Origin: Sporisorium sorghi
Lineage: Eukaryota; Basidiomycota; Ustilaginomycetes; Ustilaginales; Ustilaginaceae
Length of the DNA: 34,209 nt
NCBI GenBank assembly: GCA_023212695.1
Contig: JALCCG010000231.1
Location: 1-34,209 of the forward strand
Direction: 5' to 3'
Position numbers and translations under genes: made by a program. Positions 1 to 8,489 of the stretch are shown piece by piece (within the stretch, counting starts at the first letter, position 1; each line of letters starts with the position of its first letter). The notes below the pieces were generated by a model. It did not search any database, was not told where the DNA came from, and saw only the letters and a list, made by a program, of their open reading frames with translations.

Positions 1-750
<750 letters not shown>

Positions 751-893
751 TCCCTGTGTACTCTCTCCTTCTCTCTATCTTTTATCTATCGATTAACTTG
801 TAATGTATTCATTCCGGAGATTTCTTCCTCTATTGCTCAGCCCTTTGTAGCATTCATATTTACTCTCCACGAAGGAGGACGTAACAAAATATG

Positions 894-994
894 TCCCAGT
901 TAGTACAATGGTTAGTATAGGGCACTCTCACTTTACCGTTGTACAGATGAAGTTGCGCACTGCTCAGATCAGGGTTCGATTCCCTGGCCGGGAA
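894..994 (+). tRNA. tRNA-Glu (anticodon CUC) with intron
   Basis: The cloverleaf folds by eye. Acceptor stem is 894-900 with 987-993 (one A-C mismatch and one G-U pair), discriminator A994. D stem is 903-906/915-918. Anticodon stem GGGCA (920-924) pairs with TGCTC (961-965). The loop is CT-CTC-A then C, giving anticodon CTC at 927-929. T stem CAGGG/CCCTG (970-974/982-986) closes loop TTCGATT. A 29-nt insertion at 931-959 lies one base 3' of the anticodon, the canonical position of nuclear tRNA introns; removing it leaves a 72-nt tRNA. Internal promoter boxes are intact: A box TAGTACAATGG (901-911) and B box GGTTCGATTCC (973-983). A T10 run follows. CCA is not encoded, as expected for a eukaryote. 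Confidence 0.9.
931..959 (+). other. tRNA-Glu intron
   Basis: These 29 nt interrupt the anticodon loop after position 37 (A930); C960 is position 38. The position matches introns removed by the eukaryotic tRNA splicing endonuclease. The exact ends could shift by a base or two because they were inferred only from the stem pairing. Confidence 0.8.
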
Positions 995-996
995 GA

Positions 997-1006
997 TTTT
1001 TTTTTT
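997..1006 (+). terminator. RNA polymerase III terminator of the tRNA gene
   Basis: A run of ten T residues begins three bases after the tRNA discriminator base. Four or more Ts on the sense strand terminate Pol III. Confidence 0.85.
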
Positions 1007-1937
1007 CCGCGTTCGTGCAAGATTTTTGATGCCTCAATTTTTCACCTAGATTTTTGCAGCCCTTTTTTTCTCAGAAAACCTCTCGACGGCAAGACTGCGA
1101 GAAGACGACCGGAACATGCAGTTGGTGCGACGATGGCAGTCGTGAAAGATCGTAGACAGTGCGTTGAATCGGGATGCTGTCAGAGAGCGGAATAAGCGGT
1201 CGTGACAGGCTAAGCACGATGGGATCTGCGGACGAGCGGACGAGTGGACGAGCGGAGAGATCCGTGTCTTGACGTGCTCGAGGGTAAGATCCGTTTCCGC
1301 TTTCATCTTGACGCCGTTCATCAGATACAGGCAACAGAAGCATCGACTAGGACCCTTTGATCGCGTATGAGAGTCGAGCAGACACGGCGATGGAACACGC
1401 ACTGCCGATCATGTGAAAGCAGGCGCAGCTGACGCGACTCCATACTGCAGCTTGCAGAGAGCTGTCCACGGGTGCACCGGCCAGAGTGCCGAGTTGCCTT
1501 GCTTCTTGCTCCAACCCGGCTATGCGGATCGCCTGCTTTTCCCGAATGGTGTTGGTTTGCAAGGGCAAAACCGGAAGCTAAGACCACGCCTTGCCGCCCC
1601 ACCCTTTCCCCACTTTGCCTCTGAGACTGCTGGTCTGGAGAGCCATCCGACCCGCCCGCCTTTCACCAGCCTCGCTCGAGTCGCCTGTTTGTACTGCAAG
1701 CAGTCGCTGCCCCGCCCTGCATACGCCGTCATCGGACAGCCAATGCCCTTAAGCTGACGCTCGACGGAGGAGGGGAACAGCATGAGAGGGCCCAGCACTG
1801 TTTGACGTCGGCGCTACCAACCGCAGCCGTTGATATGATGGTTTCAGCCCGGTCCCCGATCATGCCCGCCAACTGCCCCACAGCAAGCAATCGGCGGTCG
1901 CTTTGGACCCCGATCTGCAACGATCAAACACAAACAA

Positions 1938-1957
1938 ACACACACACACACACACAC
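1938..1957. repeat. (AC)10 microsatellite
   Basis: Perfect AC dinucleotide repeat, preceded by degenerate AAAC units from about 1926. Confidence 0.9.
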
Positions 1958-2280
1958 TTGTCCCTGTCTGCTTGCAGCCTCGCTGTTCACCCTCGCGGCC
2001 TTGCTCGTCCGGCCTGTCCGAACGCAGACGCTGAGGTGACTCGCTGGATGGCCGCTTCCCTTCGCCCGAGTGACTTGTGACTCGCTGCAGATGACCCTCT
2101 TTTTTTTGTGATTATCGATGAGCTCGCAGCAGAACAAGCTCGCTGTGTGTGTGGGATGCTCTTCTCTCGAGGCAAAAGGCAAGGAAAAAAAAAAAAAAAG
2201 GCAAAGAGATCTTTATCGAAATGTTTAGAAGTTTAGCGCGACGCAGAATGGTCGACCTCTTTTTTTCGCGTAGCCTTTTC

Positions 2281-2293
2281 TTCTAGAACAGAA
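2281..2293. promoter_or_regulatory. Possible heat-shock element upstream of enolase
   Basis: TTCTAGAA contains the inverted TTCnnGAA core of heat-shock elements. A further GAA follows at 2291, but in direct rather than inverted orientation. It lies about 360 bp before the enolase start. One short match in a kilobase-scale region is weak evidence. Confidence 0.2.
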
Positions 2294-2524
2294 AGAGAGA
2301 GGGAGAGAGACGTGGAGGCGGGAAAAAGAAGAGAGAGCTCTTCTGTCCCTCGCTTGGCCCATGCTCATTCGGGTGCAGAACTGTAGACGCACGCACCTTT
2401 CCGCTTCCGCTCAGTGTCCCCGTCCGCTGCTCCCGCTTGCGTGGGCCATGGCTGGTTTGGTTGTTCTCTGAGCTTGAGCCAACATCTCGCCATCGATGCC
2501 ACACCACAGCAGCGAGAATTCTTT

Positions 2525-2648
2525 CACCTCTTTCTGATATAGGCTCCGACTGCGCCTCTTCTCACCTTTTCTTCCTTCTTTTCGGTTCACCATCCACATC
2601 CATCCTTCCCCTCCATCCCCATTTGCATCCCCATCAAACCTTTTCAAA
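2525..2648 (+). promoter_or_regulatory. Pyrimidine-rich leader of the enolase gene
   Basis: The 120 bases before the enolase ATG are strongly C/T-rich on the coding strand, with CCATCC/CCTTCC blocks, and end in TTTTCAAAATGG. Such CT-rich stretches are typical of highly expressed fungal glycolytic genes. A GATATAGG sequence near 2536 could act as a weak TATA element. The transcription start cannot be fixed from sequence. Confidence 0.5.
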
Positions 2649-3986
2649 ATGGCTATCCAGAAGATCCAGGCCCGCATGGTCCTCGACTCGCGAGGTAACC
2701 CCACCGTCGAGGTCGACCTCACCACCGACAAGGGTCTCTTCCGCGCCGCCGTCCCCTCGGGTGCTTCCACTGGTATCCACGAGGCCGTCGAGCTCCGCGA
2801 CGGCGACAAGTCCAGCTGGATGGGCAAGGGCGTGTCCAAGGCCATCGACAACGTCAACAGCATCATTGCTCCCGAGCTCATCAAGTCTGGCCTCGCCGTC
2901 ACCTCGCAAAAGGAGATCGACGACTTCCTCATCAAGCTCGACGGCACCCCCAACAAGGGCAAGCTCGGTGCCAACGCCATCCTCGGCGTCTCGATTGCCG
3001 TCGCCAAGGCCGGTGCCGGTGAGAAGGGTGTTCCCCTCTACAAGTACCTCGCTGAGCTCAGCGGTGTCAAGGCCCCTTACGTGCTCCCCGCTCCTGCCAT
3101 GAACGTCATCAACGGCGGTTCGCACGCCGGCAACGCTCTTGCCTTCCAGGAGTTCATGATCGTGCCCACCGGCGCCAAGAGCTTCACCGAGTCGATCAAG
3201 ATCGGCACCGAGGTCTACCACAACCTCAAGAAGGTCATCAACACCAAGTACGGCATCGACGCCACCAACGTCGGTGACGAGGGTGGATTCGCGCCCAACG
3301 TCCAGTCCGCCGACGAGGCGCTCGAGATCCTCACCGAAGCCATCAAGAAGGCCGGCTACGAGGGCCAAGTGCACATCTCGCTCGATGTGGCCTCGTCCGA
3401 GTTCTACAAGGAGGGCAAGTACGACCTCGACTTCAAGAACCCCAACTCGGACTCGTCCAAGTGGCTCACGGGCAAGGAGCTCGCCGACGTCTACCTGGGT
3501 TTCATCAAGAAGTATCCCATCACCTCGATCGAGGACCCCTTCGACCAGGATGACTGGGAGGCCTGGTCGCACCTGCGCGCCCACGCTGGCATCACCATCA
3601 TCGGCGACGACTTGACCGTCACCAACCCGCTGCGCATCAAGACCGCCATCGAGAAGAAGGCGTGCAACGGTCTGCTGCTCAAGATCAACCAGATCGGCAC
3701 CATCTCCGAGTCGATCCAGGCTGCCCAGCTCGCCCAGTCGGACAACTGGGGCGTCATGGTCTCGCACCGTTCCGGTGAGACCGAGGACGTGACCATCTCG
3801 GACCTCGTTGTGGGTCTCGGTGTTGGTATCATCAAGACCGGTGCTCCTTGCCGATCGGAGCGTACCGCCAAGTACAACCAGCTGCTGCGCATCGAGTCGC
3901 TCGAGCCTTCGGCTGTGTACGCTGGTATCGATGGATTCACCCAGGGCGAGACTGCTCCCAAGGTGATTACCAACAAGTCGGCTTAA
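2649..3986 (+). CDS. eno1: Enolase (phosphopyruvate hydratase)
   Basis: Converts 2-phosphoglycerate to phosphoenolpyruvate in cytosolic glycolysis and the reverse in gluconeogenesis; works as a Mg-dependent dimer. The 445-residue single exon is collinear with yeast enolase up to the C-terminus, so yeast numbering applies directly. Metal ligands are D246 (SLDVASSEF), E295 (SIEDPFDQ) and D320 ([10 protein letters not shown]). Catalytic residues are H159 (GGSHAGN), K345 in the signature [14 protein letters not shown], and K396 (GIIKTGAP). The tail (after QLLRIE) is slightly longer than in yeast. The ATG has a good fungal context (CAAAATGG) directly after a CT-rich leader. Codon use is strongly biased to C-ending codons (AAG, ATC, CTC), as expected for a highly expressed gene. 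The 3' end faces the p24 gene. Confidence 0.98.
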   Translation: MAIQKIQARMVLDSRGNPTVEVDLTTDKGLFRAAVPSGASTGIHEAVELRDGDKSSWMGKGVSKAIDNVNSIIAPELIKSGLAVTSQKEIDDFLIKLDGTPNKGKLGANAILGVSIAVAKAGAGEKGVPLYKYLAELSGVKAPYVLPAPAMNVINGGSHAGNALAFQEFMIVPTGAKSFTESIKIGTEVYHNLKKVINTKYGIDATNVGDEGGFAPNVQSADEALEILTEAIKKAGYEGQVHISLDVASSEFYKEGKYDLDFKNPNSDSSKWLTGKELADVYLGFIKKYPITSIEDPFDQDDWEAWSHLRAHAGITIIGDDLTVTNPLRIKTAIEKKACNGLLLKINQIGTISESIQAAQLAQSDNWGVMVSHRSGETEDVTISDLVVGLGVGIIKTGAPCRSERTAKYNQLLRIESLEPSAVYAGIDGFTQGETAPKVITNKSA

Positions 3987-4277
3987 GTCGGCGATGGACG
4001 GGCTACGAATCGACAAGAATCGCGTGCTGTGTAGAAACGACTTTTCTCAAAACCAATCATGATATCATCTGACGCAGTGGCGAGGGTGTGTGTGTGACTC
4101 GAGTGAGGGTCGGGTCAACTCGATGGAACTCAGTGATGCGAGCAGGGGATGTCATGCGTTACAGACCGGCATTTTGATGAGAGTTTTGGGATTGCAGTGC
4201 GCAAAAAGTTTGTTCGCTGTGCGTGCTAATGCTAGAGGCTATGCAGAGTATGGAGAGATCCGCCTAGTGGCTGGAAC

Positions 4278-5051
4278 TCAATCGATGAGGTACTTGCGCT
4301 TGAAGAAGCCGCGGAGGTGGAAGACCTGCCAGACGCCTAGGCCGATCAAGGCGAACAGCGTGAGGACGGCAAAGTTGGTGACACGCATGTTGGTTGACAC
4401 TGTACACGAATGCAAAGCAGACGTGAGCAAAACAACCGTTAGCAACCTCCCTGACGTCTTGGACGAGAACAATTTGGGTGGATGGGTTGGGGTGTACGTA
4501 CTGTTGGTATCAGCCATCCTAAGCTCGCGCTTCTTGAGATACTCCATCTCATTCACGATCTCGTTCGCAACCGCTTCCAACTTCCTGACCTCTGTCTCGA
4601 GCCCGCTCAAGCTCTCCTGATTCGCGATGGCGTTATAATCCACCGCATCAGCTCCGATATCCACGTCCAAATCGACCACGACCGCGGGCACGCCGGACGT
4701 CGCCTTGCCTGTGTACGTATTCTTGAAACACACGCCCAAGTCGGCATGCGAGTGCGTGTTGATCGCCAAGCGCGTTTCGCCCTTGATCCCCTTCTTGGAG
4801 AGGTACACGTTGTTGTGCTTGCTCCCGTCGACCACTTCGATATCCACTCGTTGCGTGGTCAGGTCATAGGGCTCTTTGCCGACGACGGAGGCGGTGACGA
4901 TGACAAGGGAGTCAGAGAGCGCGTAGTTCCAGATGCATTTCGTGTGTGGGTGTGTGGCAGCGGGCAGGTCGAATTTGATCGCTGAGGTGAGGGGGGCGAG
5001 CAGGGCGAAAAGGAGCAGCAGCGCTGCTGTGAGCGGTGTTGCGCGATGCAT
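4278..5051 (-). CDS. erv25: p24-family COPII cargo receptor, Erv25 (p24-delta) type
   Basis: Two exons on the minus strand: 5051-4502 and 4399-4278, 223 residues. p24 proteins cycle between ER and Golgi in heteromeric complexes and help load GPI-anchored and other cargo into COPII vesicles. Visible in order: a signal peptide (residues 1-24), a luminal GOLD domain whose paired cysteines are C39 (TKCIWNY) and C108 (LGVCFKN), a coiled-coil stretch (about 145-180, LEAVANEIVNEMEYLKKRE), one membrane span (NFAVLTLFALIGLGVWQVF), and a cytosolic tail FFKRKYLID carrying the FF and basic residues used for COPII/COPI binding. The splice restores DTNMSTNMRV, matching the DTNxSTNxRV pattern of the family. 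The tail is close to yeast Erv25. Divergent from NOP10. Confidence 0.95.
   Translation of the reverse strand: MHRATPLTAALLLLFALLAPLTSAIKFDLPAATHPHTKCIWNYALSDSLVIVTASVVGKEPYDLTTQRVDIEVVDGSKHNNVYLSKKGIKGETRLAINTHSHADLGVCFKNTYTGKATSGVPAVVVDLDVDIGADAVDYNAIANQESLSGLETEVRKLEAVANEIVNEMEYLKKRELRMADTNSTYTPTHPPKLFSSKTSGRLLTVVLLTSALHSCTVSTNMRVTNFAVLTLFALIGLGVWQVFHLRGFFKRKYLID
4400..4501 (-). other. Intron of the p24 (erv25) gene
   Basis: Minus-strand donor GTACGT, acceptor GTACAG and a branch point GCTAAC at 4443-4438. Phase 1, after codon 183. It is 102 nt long and contains no in-frame stop, so an unspliced mRNA would add 34 residues between coiled coil and membrane span. Confidence 0.88.
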
Positions 5052-5522
5052 CGTCGAAATGTGCCCGTCCGAAGCGGTGAGGAAGCTGTTCGACGCCTGT
5101 GTTCACCGCCGCTCAAAAGGCCCGCTGAAAGGACAAGACGAGCTAAAGAATCCGAACCGCCTGACGTGCGGCTGCTTCAATATCAGGCCCCAAGCCGTGC
5201 GCCTGTGTTGTCGTTGCCGTCGTAACTGTCGTTGAAGGTGGTGAGTGATGCAGATGATGCGCGCAGGGAGATCAACGATGATGGTCAATGTCGATGTGGC
5301 TCGCGACACCGCTTCGCTGGAAGCTTTATGTCTCACTCTCCTCTGCGCTCTAACACTCAAAAATTCTCTCGTGCGACTGAACTTCGGAAGAAACGCTTAC
5401 AAAAAGTGCAAAACCGCAGAAAAAATTCCACACCCACCATCACCATCCTCCTCAACCTCCTCCTCATCACCATCCGAACACCACCTTTCCCCCCTCACCA
5501 CCCCCCGAAACTATCGCCCAAG
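5052..5522. promoter_or_regulatory. Divergent intergenic region between erv25 and nop10
   Basis: 471 bp serve as upstream region for both genes. The NOP10-proximal 110 bases (5408-5520) are C-rich with CACC/CATC units, the usual pyrimidine-rich leader. No TATA box or known operator stands out. Confidence 0.5.
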
Positions 5523-5819
5523 ATGCATCTCATGTTCACAGCAGACAAGGTAAGCTCCTCCTTCCCCCGGCCCCCCCTACACACCCGGTCTCACGGCTCT
5601 GCACAGAAGGAACCGGTAGACTGACCAATTGATTCGATTGCGGGATGACAGGACGGCAAGCGCATCTACACGCTCAAGAAGAAAACCGTCGAGGGCGTGA
5701 TCACCAAGTCGGCGCATCCCGCGAGGTTTTCCCCCGACGACAAGTTCTCCAGGCACCGCGTTACGATTAAGAAGCGGTTCGGGATCCTGCCTACGCAGCT
5801 GCCTGCTAAGCCGATGTAA
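5523..5819 (+). CDS. nop10: H/ACA snoRNP subunit NOP10
   Basis: Two exons, 5523-5549 and 5652-5819, encode 64 residues. NOP10 is one of the four core proteins (with Cbf5/dyskerin, Gar1 and Nhp2) of H/ACA snoRNPs, which pseudouridylate rRNA in the nucleolus. The first exon gives MHLMFTADK and the second continues [10 protein letters not shown]; the blocks [20 protein letters not shown] and VTIKKRFG are the conserved core of the family (yeast Nop10 is 58 residues). The fungal protein lacks the zinc-binding cysteines of the archaeal form, as in other eukaryotes. The gene is too short and interrupted to appear as one open frame, so the splice decides the model. Its 3' end faces the Josephin gene. 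Confidence 0.97.
5550..5651 (+). other. Intron of nop10
   Basis: Donor GTAAGC directly after codon 9 (phase 0), branch point ACTGAC at 5620-5625, acceptor ATGACAG ending at 5651. 102 nt; contains in-frame stops. Confidence 0.93.
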
Positions 5820-6232
5820 AACGAGCCGGCGTAGCAGCATATGGTGTGGTTAGAGAGGCTGGAACGTAATATACCCGTCGGCTCGCAGTGGGTTGGCCGT
5901 ACAAGGCCGGGCTGCGCGCTGACATTGGGGTGAGGAAGGGGTGGCTGGTGCGATGGTGCCCGAGAGCTCGGATCGGAGCAACCCAGCAAAGACAAAAGCT
6001 TCGAGAGCCGTCAAGCGACCCGCCCCATCCTGCCCTGACACCTTCCTGCACCTCCCAACGTTCGACCCCTCTCCTTCAACTCACTCAAAACACAATGTAG
6101 CACTACCATCTCATCCCATCTCTCTGTCTCTCATGCAATCGTTCTTTTCTCGACTTCGACAAACATGTGCATCGACGAGCCAATGCGCTTGAAGTGTGCT
6201 TTGGAGAGAAAAACAACACTGTGGTGAATTGA
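5820..6232. other. Convergent intergenic region, nop10 / Josephin gene
   Basis: 413 bp between two stop codons. It should hold both 3' UTRs. I see no further gene, repeat or RNA structure in it. Confidence 0.5.
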
Positions 6233-8005
6233 CTAACCAAACCGAGCCAGCCGACGACGGCGCATCTCTTCGGCACTCACTTCCTCCGCCTCGGACTCTT
6301 CGTCCTCGTCTTCATCTGCATCGCCACTCGTCCCTTTCGCCTCACTAGATTCTTCCTCATCCACCGCTTCACCCCTCGCTAGCCGCGCCTGCCTCTCCTC
6401 CTCCTCCCTCGCCTTCCTCCTCGCCTCCTCGCGCATCTTCGTGATACGATCCACATCATCCGGAATCTTCACCTGCTCATCTTCCCTCTCATCCCGCTGC
6501 CCGTGCCCACGGTAGTTCGGATTCTCAGCAGTAAACCTTTCCGCAGCCTCAGTATCGCCCAAACTCGCCGCCAGCGCCGCCTGCAGCTCCGCATCCTCAT
6601 CATCGTAATGCCGGTCCTGCCGCGGCCCAATCAGCGCACTCGCCTCCGGGGCACCGCGAATGCTGAAAGGGTCCACGTACTCGTCGTCGCTCGGAATGTC
6701 ATCGTCGTCATCGATCTCTTCGACGTCCTCGTTGTTCCGGTTCGCCGCGGCCATGGCGGGGCTGAGGAAGGGAGAGCGGTGCAGGCTCGAGGGTGGATGG
6801 AGCTCTTCGATGTCGCTGGAAAAGTCGGAGCCGCGCGAGTCGTCCAGCTCGATGGCGTCGTCGCGCGAGAGGCCGGATTGGCGTTCTTGTGCACGTCGTT
6901 TGCGACGACCCACGGGCCGGGAGGATGTTGATGCTGATGCTGACGACGACGAAGCTTCACCAGCTGCTGCGGGGACGTGGACGGCGCTGCTGCTGCCCGG
7001 CCTGGAGCTCGAGCTCGACAGACTCGCCTCCATGGCCCGGCGCAGATCGTCGTCGACTGGGTCCGTGTACCCAGCACGATGTCGCCGACGTGAGGGCGCG
7101 ATCGCGTCAATGTCGGCGTCGGTCTCGCCCATGCTACTGTCGCCGCCTGCGCCTGCGATGCCCTCGTCGCTGCCACTGCGGATCTGTCGCACGCGAGACC
7201 GGCTCGGTGTGTCCGGGGCTGCCAGCGTGTGCTGGGCCAGACTCGCGTTGAGCGCAGCTTGCAACTCTGCGTCTTCTTCCTCGTCGCCCAGACCGAATCG
7301 TGGCGTTTCCCGCATGGAAGAGGTTGAGGGTTTCGAGCTGGTCTGTGGGCGCAGACCGAGGCTCGCGGAGCTGGAGCCAGTGCTGGACGAAGCCGCGCCC
7401 GGTGGCGGAAGATGGTCCGCGATCTGGTCCGCATCCGACTCGCGCAGTCCCTGCCCTGCACTCCCCTCGGAAGCCTGGACGACAAACACCGAGTAACCCT
7501 CCGCCTCGGCGGTGTGCAGCAGCGTGCCCAGGTAATTGTTGCCGATCCACTGCGGTTCAGCCAGAAAGCTGTTGAGATTGTACCAGAACTTGCTGCTCGT
7601 TCCAAACGAGCGAATCGTAAACCAGTGGCTGTTGAGATTGAGCACAAACGCCGCCTCGCGCTCCGGTGCCTCGTGTCGCGTCCTCATCGCGGCAGAGCGC
7701 CAGTTTGAGATCGAGATCCCCCACACTTGCAGCGCCCTCTCCAGCACAGAAACACTAAAAAAGCCCGTGTCGTCCATGTTGAGGCTCGAGCGATCGCGCG
7801 CTGCAATGTCGGCCTGACTGAGCCCGAGCTCAGACGCTTCGAGCTGGTCGAGCTCCGTAGCGATCTGCGCTAGCTGCGAGGCGTCGTAGTATTGGCCTTG
7901 AAGCAAAGTGTTGAGCGCGTGCTGGGCGCACAGCATGCTGCCTGGCTCTTGCCGCTCATGGTGGATGTACGCTACGAGCTGCTGTTGTGGTGTTGAGGAG
8001 GACAT
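6233..8005 (-). CDS. Josephin-domain deubiquitinase, ataxin-3 type
   Basis: 590 residues, single exon; M at 8005 is the first ATG in the frame. Ataxin-3 cysteine proteases trim ubiquitin chains and work with the AAA ATPase p97/Cdc48. The Josephin domain (about residues 13-200) keeps the catalytic set: C26 (GSMLCAQHALN), H127 (NSHWFTIRSF) and N145 (WYNLNSFL), plus the conserved NMDDTGFFS and EGYSVFVVQ blocks. Three ubiquitin-interacting motifs follow: EDAELQAALNASL (about 244-256), DDLRRAMEASL (about 319-329) and EDAELQAALAASL (about 470-482). A basic RRKRR stretch could be a nuclear localisation signal. The last residues, SAEEMRRRRLARFG (577-590), match the arginine-rich p97/VCP-binding motif of ataxin-3 and UBE4B/Ufd2. 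There is no polyglutamine tract. Ser- and Asp/Glu-rich linkers separate the modules. Confidence 0.95.
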   Translation of the reverse strand: MSSSTPQQQLVAYIHHERQEPGSMLCAQHALNTLLQGQYYDASQLAQIATELDQLEASELGLSQADIAARDRSSLNMDDTGFFSVSVLERALQVWGISISNWRSAAMRTRHEAPEREAAFVLNLNSHWFTIRSFGTSSKFWYNLNSFLAEPQWIGNNYLGTLLHTAEAEGYSVFVVQASEGSAGQGLRESDADQIADHLPPPGAASSSTGSSSASLGLRPQTSSKPSTSSMRETPRFGLGDEEEDAELQAALNASLAQHTLAAPDTPSRSRVRQIRSGSDEGIAGAGGDSSMGETDADIDAIAPSRRRHRAGYTDPVDDDLRRAMEASLSSSSSRPGSSSAVHVPAAAGEASSSSASASTSSRPVGRRKRRAQERQSGLSRDDAIELDDSRGSDFSSDIEELHPPSSLHRSPFLSPAMAAANRNNEDVEEIDDDDDIPSDDEYVDPFSIRGAPEASALIGPRQDRHYDDEDAELQAALAASLGDTEAAERFTAENPNYRGHGQRDEREDEQVKIPDDVDRITKMREEARRKAREEEERQARLARGEAVDEEESSEAKGTSGDADEDEDEESEAEEVSAEEMRRRRLARFG

Positions 8006-8489
8006 GGTTGCAGGACGGGTGTTGACCGGCGAACAGCGAGCAGCAAGCGCACTCGAGTCGAAGATCAACAACTCTGCTGGTGTCTTGCGTGGAATCGAAC
8101 GTGCTCTTTGGCGGTGTAGAAGGAGGTGGTGGTTGGAAGGGAAGGGAAGCAGGGACAAAGGAACGCTCAGTTTCGAGCAGTTGATTGCGCGTCCTCACGA
8201 AGCTATCACATCGGCAATCAGCATAAAATCACAAAAATCGTGTTGAGCAGCAGCCGAACGCGATTTTTTTTTTTTTTTTTTTTGTTGGTGTGGAGGCTTT
8301 GAAGGAAAAAACAAAGCGCTGCGCTGTGCAGATCACCAACGAGCATCGCCATGCGCAGCAACAAGTTTGAGCGATGCCGCAACCCCACCCATACTCAATG
8401 GGAGCACTCATCCACGACACACACACACACGCAGCGTTGGCCATTGATGCACAATAAGAATGAGGTTGCGTATGTGTTGCTCGCCTTCC
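8006..8489. other. Intergenic region upstream of the Josephin gene
   Basis: 484 bp between two minus-strand genes. Holds the Josephin promoter and the utp22 3' UTR. The only clear structure is a T20 run and a short CACACAC tract near 8420. Confidence 0.5.
8264..8283. repeat. T20 homopolymer
   Basis: Twenty consecutive T residues (poly-A on the minus strand). It lies about 260 bp upstream of the Josephin start; a nucleosome-excluding poly(dA:dT) promoter tract is possible. Confidence 0.9.

Larger units (their letters stand above)
1007..2524. other. Intergenic region between tRNA-Glu and the enolase leader
   Basis: About 1.5 kb without a supportable gene. Several open frames of 60-120 codons occur on both strands but show no recognisable motif and no coherent family resemblance. 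The stretch contains an (AC)10 microsatellite, an A15 run (2185-2199), and a purine-rich GA block (2289-2335). It probably holds the distal enolase promoter. Confidence 0.6.

Noticed and set aside
2634..4016. 460-codon minus-strand frame opposite enolase
   Set aside because: Mirror of strongly biased enolase codons; Val/Leu/Asp/Gly-rich with no domain. Enolase on the plus strand explains the conservation.
3984..4041. Hidden peroxisomal targeting extension by stop readthrough of enolase
   Set aside because: The frame after TAA ends in SRAV, not a PTS1 tripeptide, and there is no TGA-CTA readthrough context.
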